Source: Leishmania mexicana MHOM/GT/2001/U1103 (taxonomy: Eukaryota > Euglenozoa > Kinetoplastea > Trypanosomatida > Trypanosomatidae). Taken from it: DNA of 64,000 nt. This document shows, one piece after another, positions 1 through 10,255 of this stretch. Within the stretch, counting starts at the first letter, position 1, and every line of letters starts with the position of its first letter. The notes under the pieces were generated by a model. That model saw only the letters and a list, made by a program, of their open reading frames with translations, searched no databases and was not told the origin of the DNA. A program made the position numbers and the translations under genes. The stretch spans positions 964,551-1,028,550 of the forward strand of contig NC_018330.1 of the NCBI RefSeq assembly GCF_000234665.1, read 5' to 3'.

Positions 1-1
1 G

Positions 2-1960
2 ACGCCAGCCACCATTTCCGAGTTCACCAGCACAATGCTGCGACACCACGTAGGTGCGCAGATGGGCGTAAAGACGTATGAGGCGGCGCTCGCGGACGCC
101 GTCGGAGTCGCAGACGAGAGTCCATGGGGTCACGTGGAACCGGGAGAGGCCCGTGCGTTCGCTCTCTATCAGGCGCGCCGCCTCGAGCGGTACGCTGTGA
201 GGGGCACATCGTTTCAAGTGCAGCTCGGTCGGACGCTGGAGGGCGCAGACAACGCCGTGGTCGCCCTTACGGAGCACCAAATGCGCAAAAACACCGCCTC
301 GGCCAGTGCGCTACCCGTGTCATGCGACACCCTTGTCGAGCTCGTTCACCTCGACGTGTCGTGGTCCACCGCGCTGCAGGTGTACACGTACGCAAAGGAG
401 GTGACCCGCGTCGACCCACCTGCTGACATGGCGGCACGCTTGATGGGGCTCATGACGGGGTACAAGACGAACGCCCTTGGCTCGCGCCCGTGGGAGATGG
501 CGCTGGAGCTGTACGACAGACTGCTAGAAAGCGGCTACGATGTACCGCTGGATGCCCACACAGCTGCCCTAGACGCCGTGTGGCGCAGTGGAGAGAGTTT
601 TGTGAAGCCGCACCACTCCTTGTCCCCCACTGATCGAGATTGCATGTGGAATGCCCTGGTGCGCATCCGCGAGCGTGTGCCAGATGCGCAGGTGACGGGC
701 GACGCCGGGTGCCGCTTCTCCGAGGCTCTCATCAAGGCAGCGGGAGCAGCAGGACGGTGGGAGGCGGCCTTGCAACTTCTCAGTGACATGGACGTCACAT
801 TGGCCGCCACCTCGCATCGTCTGTTGGTGCCCACCGCCGAATCTTTTCTGTTTGCGATGGCGTCGTGCAACGCCGCGCACAACGCCGCCCATGCCGGCGC
901 CCTGTACGAGACGTTCAGTGCGTTCTACACGCTGCGCAGTGCTCACCCCGAGGCGCTGCTGGCGTACTTGCAGTCGCTTCGAAATGTGGAGCACCTGTCG
1001 GCCCATATCGGGCCGCAAGTGGAGGGGCTTGTGATGGATGGCAACGGACTGGATCGGCCGTGCTGCGTGGTGTGCCTGCAGCTCCTGTCGAGCCAGCGTG
1101 TGCACACGAAGCAGGCGGCGAAGTGGAGGATCGCACAGAGGCTGCTGCAGATGTACGACAGCAACCCGTGGCCGCAGCAGCCGCCGGTGCGAAAGGCAGA
1201 GCTACAGACAGTGTTTCGCTGCTGTCACCTCATCGCGGCAAGTTCCGCTAACGACGCGAAAGTGTCCGCTTCTGCGGTGGCGCCCTGCTCGCTGCTCACC
1301 GAACTGCGCGTGTATCTGGTCTCTGTGTTTGGGCGCGACTCCTGCGAGTGCCAGTGGCTTGACGACACCGAGGTTTACTCACTTCTCACCACACACAGCT
1401 GGGAGTGCGCCCTTTCCATTTACCAGCGGCAGGTGACGCAGCGCCCACCAGCTCGCGTGACGGACCTCCCCATCCCGCTGCGCCAGGTGCGCCACATGTT
1501 CGCGCAGACGCTGCTGCGCTGCTTCCGTGCTTCAACCGATGAGGAAGGGGAGAGGGACAAGTTCCTCCTGGACGAGGAGCGAGAGGCGCAGGAGAGGGAG
1601 AAGACGGTCGACATTTTGGCATTCGCCGTGCGCACCGTCCGGGAGGTGTACGCGGGCACGGGCGACACAGTATCCCTCGGTATCGTTGCGGAGCTGTTAC
1701 TCCACCAAGCTTTGCACGCGCCGCGTGCACGCGAGCGCCAGCAGTTGGCGCTGGACGCGATGCGAGAGCTGTCGTGTGGCTTGGCCAGCGCCGTGACCCC
1801 GCGGCTGATTGACCTCGTCGCGCAGGCCCTCTCCCTCACGGAGGAGCATGTCCACAGCGTCCTCGTTGACGGCAGTCCGCAGCTGCGTGCAAAGGCGTTG
1901 GAGCGGGAGGGACATCGACGCATACGCTCGAGCGGCTGCCTCGAGAAGATTTTCATGTGA
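2..1960 (+). CDS. PPR-like helical-repeat protein, 5' end possibly outside window
   Basis: An ATG at 35 gives 641 residues, but the frame stays open back to base 2, so the true start may lie outside the window. No catalytic motif is visible. Several segments have the helix-turn-helix spacing and residues of pentatricopeptide repeats, for example WEMALELYDRLLESG near residue 153 and WEAALQLLSDM near 240, followed by alanine-rich helices. PPR proteins in trypanosomatids are mostly mitochondrial RNA-binding factors for rRNA, editing or translation. That role is inferred here from repeat texture only. The C-terminal third has a charged region near residues 510-530 (EEREAQEREK). A non-PPR TPR-like scaffold is the main alternative. 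Confidence 0.75.
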   Translation, partial: TPATISEFTSTMLRHHVGAQMGVKTYEAALADAVGVADESPWGHVEPGEARAFALYQARRLERYAVRGTSFQVQLGRTLEGADNAVVALTEHQMRKNTASASALPVSCDTLVELVHLDVSWSTALQVYTYAKEVTRVDPPADMAARLMGLMTGYKTNALGSRPWEMALELYDRLLESGYDVPLDAHTAALDAVWRSGESFVKPHHSLSPTDRDCMWNALVRIRERVPDAQVTGDAGCRFSEALIKAAGAAGRWEAALQLLSDMDVTLAATSHRLLVPTAESFLFAMASCNAAHNAAHAGALYETFSAFYTLRSAHPEALLAYLQSLRNVEHLSAHIGPQVEGLVMDGNGLDRPCCVVCLQLLSSQRVHTKQAAKWRIAQRLLQMYDSNPWPQQPPVRKAELQTVFRCCHLIAASSANDAKVSASAVAPCSLLTELRVYLVSVFGRDSCECQWLDDTEVYSLLTTHSWECALSIYQRQVTQRPPARVTDLPIPLRQVRHMFAQTLLRCFRASTDEEGERDKFLLDEEREAQEREKTVDILAFAVRTVREVYAGTGDTVSLGIVAELLLHQALHAPRARERQQLALDAMRELSCGLASAVTPRLIDLVAQALSLTEEHVHSVLVDGSPQLRAKALEREGHRRIRSSGCLEKIFM

Positions 1961-4378
1961 TAACACACCATGGGTGCGGCGTGCTCGAGCGGGGCTGCTG
2001 TTGCGCATTGAGGCAAGGGCAGAAAATGTGCAGGAGTGCACGTGCATGCGCATGTGTGTGTGTGGGAGGGGGGGTGCAGGGGCTCTTAACTTTCCTCCTC
2101 GTGTGTGCGAGTGCGCCCCCTTTTGGCCTGCCGCTGGCACGAGGCCCACCTCTCTCGCGTCTCTCGCCACCTTCTCTCTTTCTCACCAATCGACGTAAGC
2201 CGTGCGTCTGCTGACACGGGGGGATGTGCGAGAGCGCGCATGATGAGTGACCGCTTCAGGCAAAGAGACGCGAGATGCGCGGTAACCAAGCGGCCAATGT
2301 TGTCGCTTGCCTCTCTCGGGTGTGCCCCCCTCCCCCGTCCCTGCCCTCGTCCTGCCTCTTGCATGCGGACTCTTCACACGTGTACGGGGAGCTTAAGGTG
2401 AAGGCCACACGTAACGATTCGGCAGCAGACCGAGAGAGACACAAATCCGCCTCTCGCGGCCCGCGGGCGCAGAGGTCGAGAAGGGAGGTTGACGGTGCGC
2501 CTCGTACCAGGTCGCAAGCGAGGAGAAGCAGGTGCTGGACAAAGGCATGACGTTGCCAATCTTGTGAGGCCGCCTCCCTCTGTCGTGCACTGGAGCGTCG
2601 TAACCTGCTGCCGTTTGTGATGGCGTTGTTGCACCCGCCAATGCACGCCTGCAAGTCGCACTTTGCTGCCACTGAAGTCATCTCGCGATGGTCACTCGAC
2701 TGTAACCCGATCGCGATCCCATTTCTCCACACTCTCGATGCTCGTTAATAACACAGCACGAAACGCTTGTGTGTGCCCGTTGCTCTGAGCGGCTCCTGCG
2801 GCCGCGTACCCCGGCTCACATTTTCTTTACCAGCTTTGTGCTCTTGCCGTTCTTCTAGTCGAAAAACTGCAAGGGCGCGCGACAGTGGCGGCGGTCCATC
2901 GTCGCAGATCTCGCGTCCATCGCTTCCTGCGTTGCTGCTGTTTGGTAACGGCACGCCGAGGTGACTTTTCTCACATCCGGCGGTTTTGTTCACTTGCTTC
3001 GCTCCTTCCGGTCCTCGTCCCCGCTCTCCCTCCGTCACCGTGATGGAGCCGCGGATGCACCCCTCTGAGCTGTTCACAGAGCCCCCTAAAACGCCAGCCG
3101 GCGTTCTGCAGGATTTGTGAGTGATGTGTGCTACTGGAAGAGGCCCAGTTGCTAGGCAGACACTGGCTTCTGGCGTCCCCGGCGGACGTCTTCAGCCCCA
3201 GCCTCCCATTCTCTGTGGCTCTGTTGACCTCTCGCTGCGCGGCTTCGCGCTCTCTCCAGAGCTGCAGCGCGCAAAGGCGGCATGCTGTCCTGTGGGAGAT
3301 GAATTTCATTGTGCGCAGCGGCGACACAGGGGACGCACGCACGTGCCGAAACGCCTCAGGTGCAGCTGGAGGATGTGAGCCGGTGCGGCGGTGACGATGG
3401 CTCTGCTGCGTGCGCAGGGAAGACAACCGGTGTAAAACGGCGACCACCACGGCGGCTTCTTTCTGCGCCTTTGTGCGTCACAGGTGCCATCTGTGGGCTC
3501 TGATGAGAGGCTGCTGAAGTCCGCGCGCATGCATCTGCGTTGGCGTGTTTTCGTGCACCCCCTCTCCCCAATCGAGGAGCCTCGGGTCTGGCTTTCTGTC
3601 TCTCTCCGTCCCTACACTCTCGCATGGCTCTTGCGCGTCACACGCAAGCCCGACCCCCATTGGGTGTGCTACCAGCCACTGCATAGTGGAGGCGGCGAGA
3701 CACACACACACACAGACACAAGACGCACACGAAATGAAAGCCAAGTCCACTCTGAGCAAGAATCGTGAGAGAACGTAAACTGCATGTGCGCGCCTCATCT
3801 TCCTCTTCTCCTCCGCTTCACGCGCCCCTCTCTCCATCTGCAGAACTGTGCCTAGCCTCCCTCTCTCCCAGTCCTCTGTGCCTCGCCCGCCACTGCCTCT
3901 TCCCTGCTCTGCGAACTCCGCGTCTCCTGCCCTGCTGCCCCCCTCCTCACCGACACATCATATCGCCCTTTTCGTCTTGCCGCTGGCGTCTCGCTCTCCA
4001 TCGCCCCCTTCACACGCATCCGCCCATATAGATCGACGCTCTCTCTTCCTTTGTTCGTGTCACCGCCGCCACTCCCTCGACCGCTTTACCAACGACGACG
4101 ACGGCAACCACGGCACTGCTCTCTGCATTCACCGCTTCGCTTCACTCCCACCTCTCACCCTTTCCGCTCTCTTTCTCTCCGTCGTCCTCCTCGTCGTCAG
4201 CTGTCATACCCGCCCGCCACGGCTCTACCACGCGCTCACGTGCACGCATTGCACACGCGTGATAACCCCCCAAAGAACGGCATTTGGCTGTCGCGTGCTC
4301 TCTCCCGTGTTCCCCCCATCCCCATCCCGCCATTCGTGCACGCGCGCAGCAACTCGTCCGTTTCTTTTTCCAGCGAAA
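1961..4378. other. Intergenic region, 2.4 kb
   Basis: It holds the 3' UTR of the first gene and the 5' leader of the next. From about 3,785 to 4,370 the + strand is strongly pyrimidine-rich, as expected before a trans-splice site. Around 3,043-3,394 there are short protein-like reading frames in different phases, beginning MEPRMHPSELFTEPPKTPAG and closed by TGA after 25 codons. They may be a decayed gene but are too short to call. Confidence 0.6.
4372..4373 (+). promoter_or_regulatory. Predicted trans-splice acceptor AG
   Basis: The AG follows the tract TCCGTTTCTTTTTCC and lies 5 nt before the ATG at 4,379. Spliced-leader addition here would leave only a 5-nt genomic 5' UTR, so an AG further upstream may also be used. 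The site supports choosing ATG 4,379 over longer upstream readings. Confidence 0.55.
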
Positions 4379-4663
4379 ATGGTCACGACGGTCAAGGTTG
4401 AGATTCCGCGCGAGAGCATTATGAAGCCGTCGTACATGGACGACGTCTACCTGCTCAACCAGTTCGACGGCGTCAATGACAATCCGCCGGAGGACGGCCT
4501 GCCACTGCGCAAGTGGATCCTGCGCGAGGTCCACGATACGCTCGCGAAGAATCCCAGGAAGACGGAGGTTATTGTGAAGCTCAAGTCGGACAAGAGTGCC
4601 CGCACCGAGTTTGCTGTCGCCATCGTCGGCGATTACGTCCCCAACTACCTCCAGCAGAGCTGA
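4379..4663 (+). CDS. Conserved-looking small hypothetical protein, 94 aa
   Basis: I do not recognise this family. The 94-residue protein begins MVTTVKVEIPRESIMKP. It mixes acidic and basic residues and has no signal peptide, membrane segment or repeat. A compact alpha/beta fold is plausible, with predicted strands near VEVIVKLKS and EFAVAIVGDY. The open frame runs back to 3,848, but the upstream part is a polypyrimidine leader translating as serine, proline and leucine, and the ATG follows an AG acceptor directly. Codon use with G or C at third positions matches the neighbouring genes. No function can be assigned. Confidence 0.8.
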   Translation: MVTTVKVEIPRESIMKPSYMDDVYLLNQFDGVNDNPPEDGLPLRKWILREVHDTLAKNPRKTEVIVKLKSDKSARTEFAVAIVGDYVPNYLQQS

Positions 4664-5920
4664 AGGGCCGCCGCTGGCTGTAGCGCAGCAGGAGAAAAAG
4701 AGTGGATAGGGTGAAGGCCAATCAAGACCTGAAAGCTGCGAGCGCACGTGTGTGTGTGTCTAGAATGAGCGCCCGAGGAGCGGTGACACGTCGCCACGAA
4801 GCTGCGCGCTTCTTCATCACCCAAAAAATGAATTCGGTGTTGTGGTGAGGGCTCCCTTTTGCACGACGGTGCGGTCTTTGTCTTGCCTTTGGATGCCGGT
4901 GTGTAGCGGTGGTGAGCACTGCCGGTATGTCTTCCAGGCGCGGCCGTGCGAGTAGGTGGGGGCCTGACGCACTCTCCGCAACTGTGAGCGGAGAGTCAGG
5001 TGTGAAAGGTGCATCGGGACGGGAAAGAGTCGGCGTCTGGATACGGCTATCGCAATGTACTCTTCCTAGCTTCTCTGCTGTTTTCTCTTCCCAAGTCGCG
5101 CGTGTCGTTTCGTGCTCCATAAAGGGCACGATGCGGCGATACGAGCGCGCACTTCGCGTCTTTGGCTGCGCTGCAGCATTTTATGCTACGCAGCCTCGCT
5201 TTGTACTATCCTGTTTCTCTTTCATGTGCATCCGTGCGACTGTGAAGGCGGTGGAGGGCTACAGTGGGAGTCTTACAGTGGTTTCGCTCTCATTCTCTCT
5301 CTCACGCTGTCTGAGCCCTTCCCGTCTTCGCCTCCACCCACCATCAGCGTTGCCCGCAGCGCATGTATATCTGCTTCGCGTTCCTCTTCACCTCTACTTT
5401 GCTAGCGTTCGCTGTCTGTCTGTCTAGTCAAGGACGGTGGCCGCGCGTCTGTCCTTCTTTTCCGGGCTTGTTTCTATGTTTTTCTAGTTTCCCTCCCTGT
5501 AGGTGTGCACTCGTGGAAGCCGACATGTGCGCAGGTGCACACACACAGACAACCAGCTGTGAGAGAAGTGCGAGGGAGGTGTGCTCTTCTGCGAATCAGG
5601 AGATGGTGGTGGTGGTGTGGCGGGGTGCAAGCGCACACCTACATGGCGCACGCCTCTCGACGTCTCGGATGCCAGCGTGCTCGGAAAGGTGTATCAGGCT
5701 CGCACGCACGCTCGTTTACGGGAGCTCACACGACGCACCTGTGCACATGGTCTCTCCGTGGATGCTATTTCTCTGTTACTTTGTCAGTGCTTGTCAACAC
5801 GTTAGGATGCAGGCGAAACACATACAGATAATGCGTCCCGCTCAGGCGAGAGTGCACATCACGGGCAAACTGCCCTCCTTCCCTCCCTCCCACCAACAAG
5901 GCACACACCCACACAAGCAT

Positions 5921-5942
5921 GTATATATGTATATATATATAT
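5921..5942. repeat. TA dinucleotide tract
   Basis: An alternating TA run of about 22 nt with one G interruption. Short AT-rich microsatellites of this kind are common between trypanosomatid genes. Confidence 0.85.
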
Positions 5943-6285
5943 GCGCAAGCGTGGAGGGGCTGCATCTACTCAGCACACGGCAGGAGAAAACCTGTAAAGG
6001 ACATGTATTCATGGCACATGAGCCGATGGGAAAGCGCTGCGGACGACACAACTGACTTTTATGAACACACTCTCTCACCGGAAGAGCGTCGTCGGCCCTT
6101 TGCGGGTGCACCATCATAAACCGCCGTTGCTTGACAGCCTTCCATATCTCTCTCCACCGTCACCTATAACCACGACATCACCCGCAGCGTGCTTGCATCT
6201 CCTCAGGAACCTCACCGGACGTATAATTACGTCCACCGAGGCCTGATATTGCGAGCATGGTAACGCTTCTTGTGTTCCTTTCACC

Positions 6286-6287
6286 AG
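6286..6287 (+). promoter_or_regulatory. Predicted trans-splice acceptor AG
   Basis: The AG closes the tract CTTCTTGTGTTCCTTTCACC and is about 48 nt before ATG 6,336, the first ATG downstream of it. It rules out the upstream in-frame reading, which would start at a non-ATG codon at 6,270. Confidence 0.6.
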
Positions 6288-6335
6288 TTTAGTTGCTCGA
6301 GCCCACGTACTGTGCGCCGTGCTCTCCGTTTCGCC

Positions 6336-6596
6336 ATGCCGCCGCGCACCTCCACCCTTGCCTACGAAGGTGAGTCATACTGGATGATGTGCTTACGCGA
6401 GTACGTCATACCTGGTGTCGTGTTCATCGCTATGCTGTACTACCTTATCGCCCATGTCTTTGTGCCCATGCGTCGCATTATCCGCCCAACTCATCAGTCT
6501 CCCGAGGGAGTAATGGATGCACAAGACGGTGGCGAAGCGGTCAGGAGTGATCATGTTTCGGCACCACTGTGCTCAAAGGCGAAGAAGAGAGCGTAG
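6336..6596 (+). CDS. Small single-pass membrane protein, 86 aa
   Basis: Unrecognised. The 86-residue protein starts MPPRTSTLAYEGESYWMM. One hydrophobic segment at about residues 25-44 (VIPGVVFIAMLYYLIAHVFV) is followed by positive residues (PMRRIIRP), which suggests a single transmembrane helix with the basic tail on the cytosolic or matrix side. The C-terminal 40 residues are polar and probably disordered, ending in a basic KAKKRA. Small one-helix proteins like this are often mitochondrial inner-membrane subunits in trypanosomatids, but nothing here proves it. The start is the first ATG after a good splice acceptor at 6,287. Confidence 0.7.
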   Translation: MPPRTSTLAYEGESYWMMCLREYVIPGVVFIAMLYYLIAHVFVPMRRIIRPTHQSPEGVMDAQDGGEAVRSDHVSAPLCSKAKKRA

Positions 6597-7745
6597 CGTG
6601 CGATAGATGTCGCGTGTACGCGTTCGCGTTTCTCACTATCATGCCGTATGTATCCACCGGGGAGAAGTAGAGGAGCGCCGGCGTGTCAGTGACGTGATGC
6701 TGTCCGTCGGTGTGGCAATATCTGTGTGTGTGTGCTCCGTGCCATTTGGTATCACAGCTTCTTCACCGTGGCGTCTCTGGCGGATTCTTCTTCACACCTC
6801 GTACACCCCTCCGTACCTGAGCATTGGGCAAGAGTCGCGCCGCCACAGCCACAGCCATTCATCTGATGCGCAGACAATGAGGAGAATCACATACTCACGA
6901 ACCGGACAAGTCCACGAGAGCGGTGACGGGGGAGGGCAGCGAGGTGTTCCAGGTAGCGCTGCATTAAATAGTGTGCGCATGACTCTCTCAGTGAGCACAC
7001 CGGATCGTTACCATAACACATTCAGTGACTCCCTCTGACTTGCTCTGTCGGTCTGTCTCTGTCGCCTACAACACCGTCGTGGCGCTGCTCTCATCTTGCT
7101 CTTTTCTCATCCACGCTCCGCAGCGCATCATATCAAGGAGTGAAGTGCATTGTGTCGCCCGCTCTTGGAAAGATGTCTTTGTGTGCATTCTCCCGTGCCA
7201 GTATTGTAGTGCTCCCCTCCCTCGAGTACGTGTGCGTGCAGCCCTCCGCATGTTGGATGCGAGAGACGTACGGCCGGCACATCCCTCCCTCCCCCTCCTC
7301 CGGTGGCTCTATCGGTTGGCGGAAACACCACTGCGACCGTCGCCACAAGGCTGGCTGTTGAGCCTGTTCTCTCATCGTTCAAGCAGAGCATTGCATTTGT
7401 TTCTCTCTGTCTGCATTTTTGAGCGCGCGCGACGGTGGCGGTGCATACACGCACTTCCCCCTGCTTTCTCTTGTTGCCAACTCAACCGTCGTCTCTTCTC
7501 ACGCCGCTGTCCTCTGGTTCGCATGTTGTGATACTGCTGCACTCCTCTCTTGGCGCCCGCCCCGTCTCTGGAGCGCAATCAAATTGCATTCACCGCTCAG
7601 CTGCTCGATCGCGCACACCCCCGCTCTGCACAGGCGGCCTCCATCCCACGCCTGTCACAGCTCTGCATACGTGTTCACGTCCGCCAAGCACCCGCTCCCC
7701 CCGTTTCCGCCCTCTCCACAGGAGCGCAGCGAGACACCAGCCAAA
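6597..7745. other. Intergenic region, 1.1 kb
   Basis: No supported gene. The right half is pyrimidine-rich and is the likely leader of the ATP-grasp/SET gene. The frame open from 7,419 is leader sequence and contains no ATG better than 7,746. Confidence 0.6.
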
Positions 7746-9296
7746 ATGACGGACGCGCTTGCGAAGCCAATCCGGGTGTGCGTGCTGGCCTGCTCCTACG
7801 AGGGCTCTGACAGCGAACTGAAGGCATACGAAGGAGATCTGATCCAGACGCCGCAGAACTATTTCTGCTCCAAGGATGCGCAGTGTACATTCCACCTCGA
7901 GCTGATCAAGAAGGCAACCGCGTACCGCCAGATACGGCAGCTTGTCATGTCCGGCAAGTTCGACGTCTTCTACAACCAGTGCGATGGCGCTAAGGACGAG
8001 GACCGCGCCGGTGTTGAGGTGGTGGAGGCGCTGGAGGAGTTTAAGGTACCGCACACCGGGGCCATATCCAAGTACTACGAGATGTCGAAGCCGGATATGA
8101 AGCTGGTGGCGTACTATTACAACATCGCAACCGCCAACTACGCCGTGCTGGAGCTAGGCGATGACATAGAGAGTCTGTGTGGTAAACTTCAGTTCCCTTG
8201 CATCGTCAAGCACATCTCTGGCTACAGCAGTGTCGGGATGGACAAGAGCTGCAAGGTGTACGACATGGCGCGGTTGGTGGACCGGGCGACACGCTTCATG
8301 GCAGAATACCAGTTTGCGCTGGTCGAGGAGTTTGTCAGCGGCGACGAGGCGACGATTCTCGCCTGCAACGACTCTACCCAGCCGGAGGGGGTGCGGGTGT
8401 TCCCGCCCGTGCAGGTCACCTTCCCTGAGGGCGAGGACTTCAAGCACTTTCAGCTCAAGTGGGCTTCGTACGAGGGGATGAAGTGGACGCAGGTGCCCCA
8501 GGAGGATCCGGCGATGCAGGACATGATCGACATCGCCCGCTCCGCCTTCAAGCGCATGATGGGCGGCATCGGGTACGGCCGCATCGACGTCCGCATTGAC
8601 CGCCAGAACCACAACAAAGTTGTCTTTCTGGAGATCAACCCCAACTGCGGCATCATGTACCCGTACGGCCAGGAGGGGTCGGCGGACTGGATCTTGCGAC
8701 TCAACAAGGGCTTTCAGCAGCGCGAGTTTGCCATGCTGCAGATCCGTGAGGCGATTGCGCGCTGTCAACGGGAGCGGCTCTTGTACGTCCGTCGCTTCGA
8801 CCCGGTGCGCGGCTACCACCTGCGTGCGGCGGAGGACATCAGCATTGGCACGATCATCTTCCAAGACGAGTGCCGTCCCGTGCGGCTGTGCACCAAGCCG
8901 TACGCGCTAGAGCACTTTTCAAAGGCGGACTACGTAGACTTCCAGCACAACGCCTGGCCGATCGGGCGCGACGGGCACTACTACGCGCTGTGGGACCACG
9001 ACCCAGCCCAGTGGCGTGCCTTCAACCACTCCTGCGAGCCCAACATGTCCTTTGCGGCGATGCGGTCGCTGGACGTCGTGGCGCTGCGCAATATTCCCAA
9101 AGGCGAGGAGCTGACAATGGACTACCGACAGTTCATGGACGCTACCATGCCTGGGTTCCACTGTAACTGCGGCACCGAGAAGTGTGAAGGGTTCGTGTCA
9201 CCAGGCTCCCTCGCTGACTCGCCAACGACGAAGATTGCGAACCAGCACACGGTGGCACTGCACCACGCTATAGCCATGAAGCTGAACCCCATCTAG
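7746..9296 (+). CDS. ATP-grasp (D-Ala-D-Ala ligase-like) plus SET domain fusion protein
   Basis: The 516-residue protein joins two enzyme-type domains. Residues about 8-325 resemble D-alanine-D-alanine ligase and other ATP-grasp enzymes. The C-terminal ATP/Mg part is visible as GIGYGRIDVRID (about 276-286) and the metal-binding FLEINPNCGIMYPYG (about 293-306). Residues about 345-485 form a SET domain with the NHSCEPN motif near 427-433 (S-adenosylmethionine/pseudoknot), GEELTMDYR near 452-460, and a post-SET zinc cluster CNCGTEKC at about 473-480. All key SET motifs look intact, which suggests a working protein-lysine methyltransferase. The ligase substrate cannot be read; as there is no peptidoglycan, it need not be D-alanine. 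ATG 7,746 is directly preceded by CCAAA and starts the conserved domain cleanly. Confidence 0.92.
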   Translation: MTDALAKPIRVCVLACSYEGSDSELKAYEGDLIQTPQNYFCSKDAQCTFHLELIKKATAYRQIRQLVMSGKFDVFYNQCDGAKDEDRAGVEVVEALEEFKVPHTGAISKYYEMSKPDMKLVAYYYNIATANYAVLELGDDIESLCGKLQFPCIVKHISGYSSVGMDKSCKVYDMARLVDRATRFMAEYQFALVEEFVSGDEATILACNDSTQPEGVRVFPPVQVTFPEGEDFKHFQLKWASYEGMKWTQVPQEDPAMQDMIDIARSAFKRMMGGIGYGRIDVRIDRQNHNKVVFLEINPNCGIMYPYGQEGSADWILRLNKGFQQREFAMLQIREAIARCQRERLLYVRRFDPVRGYHLRAAEDISIGTIIFQDECRPVRLCTKPYALEHFSKADYVDFQHNAWPIGRDGHYYALWDHDPAQWRAFNHSCEPNMSFAAMRSLDVVALRNIPKGEELTMDYRQFMDATMPGFHCNCGTEKCEGFVSPGSLADSPTTKIANQHTVALHHAIAMKLNPI

Positions 9297-9576
9297 ATGG
9301 GTTTGTGCTCTCCGCCTACTCCTTGCCTTTATCGTATCCGCGCAGACGCGTGCGCACCTGTGTACGGGGTCTGTGCCTCTTTCTGTGTCCATATCCGCGT
9401 ATGGTCTGTTGTTTCGGTGTTTCATTTCCCCTGCGTGAGTGCGCGTGCATTCCACTCCTCCTCCTGTGTTTTTCTCTCCCCCTGCTTGCGCCTGTGTGTG
9501 CGAGTGATTTCGCGGTTTCGAAGAGGACGGGTGACTGGCGGTGGCAGCGTGGAGCGCAGACGGTGCGCCGCCAACC

Positions 9577-10255
9577 CCAGCTTGCATGGTGCATCGCATG
9601 GAAGCGCGGCGTGCCGAGGGGAGGGGGAGCACGCGTGATAGACGCCAGAGACGCGAGGGGATGCGTGCGAATCAGCCCCCAAGGGTGCGTGTGTGCGACA
9701 TGGGCGGCATCCCCGACGGCGTGCCTGGCGGGCTGATGAGGCACAGGTGCGGGCGGCACGACGAGGGCGCCCCGAGCTGCACCGTCTGGCCCTGCAGACC
9801 CCGGTGTGGAGAGTCGCCGCCGGATATTGTTCGAGTGCCGTGGCTGGAAGCCGTGGAGGGAGAGGCACGGCACCCAGGCAGCGTGTGCAGGGCCCCAGAG
9901 GGCCGTCGCCTGCAGCTGGCGAACATCCTTCTCGGGCCGATCCGAGATGCGCCTAGACCACCGCCTGTTTGGCCGCACGATGGACGCGGCTGCTTCTGCC
10001 GTGGAGCAGGGCGCTGGACGCGGCCGACTTGGATCCAAGGCGTGCAGCCCGCCCCCTTCCCTTTCCTCCCCCGAGGTCCGTGCGGCGCTGATCGCGCGGC
10101 AGGTATGCGAGGAGGGGGCGAGGAAGGTCGAGCAGAGCCTGTGCGGCGCGTGACCCAATTCGACGGCAGGCCGGCTCGTCCCGGACGACCCGGACTTGGC
10201 CGTGGTGTGACAGAGGTACGGTGGGATGTGGTTGTGCGCGTGTATGCTTGTGGAC
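9577..10255 (+). repeat. 679-bp direct repeat, copy A (unclassified)
   Basis: This block recurs at 33,219-33,897 with the same length and, by eye and by translation in three frames, no difference. It is GC-rich and lies in the 3' flank of the ATP-grasp/SET gene. Identity starts at CCAGCTTGCATGG and stops at GCTTGTGGAC. No target-site duplication, terminal inverted repeat or poly-A tail is evident. Long open frames on both strands are a product of GC-richness. It does not match the SIDER2-like repeats in this window. A recent duplication, a gene-converted pair or a mobile element are all possible. Confidence 0.95.

Larger units (their letters stand above)
4664..6335. other. Intergenic region, 1.7 kb
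   Basis: No supported gene. An ATG frame at 4,927-5,427 (166 aa) reads like translated UTR, with a pyrimidine-derived tail. A TA tract lies at 5,921-5,942 and a pyrimidine tract precedes the next gene. Confidence 0.6.
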
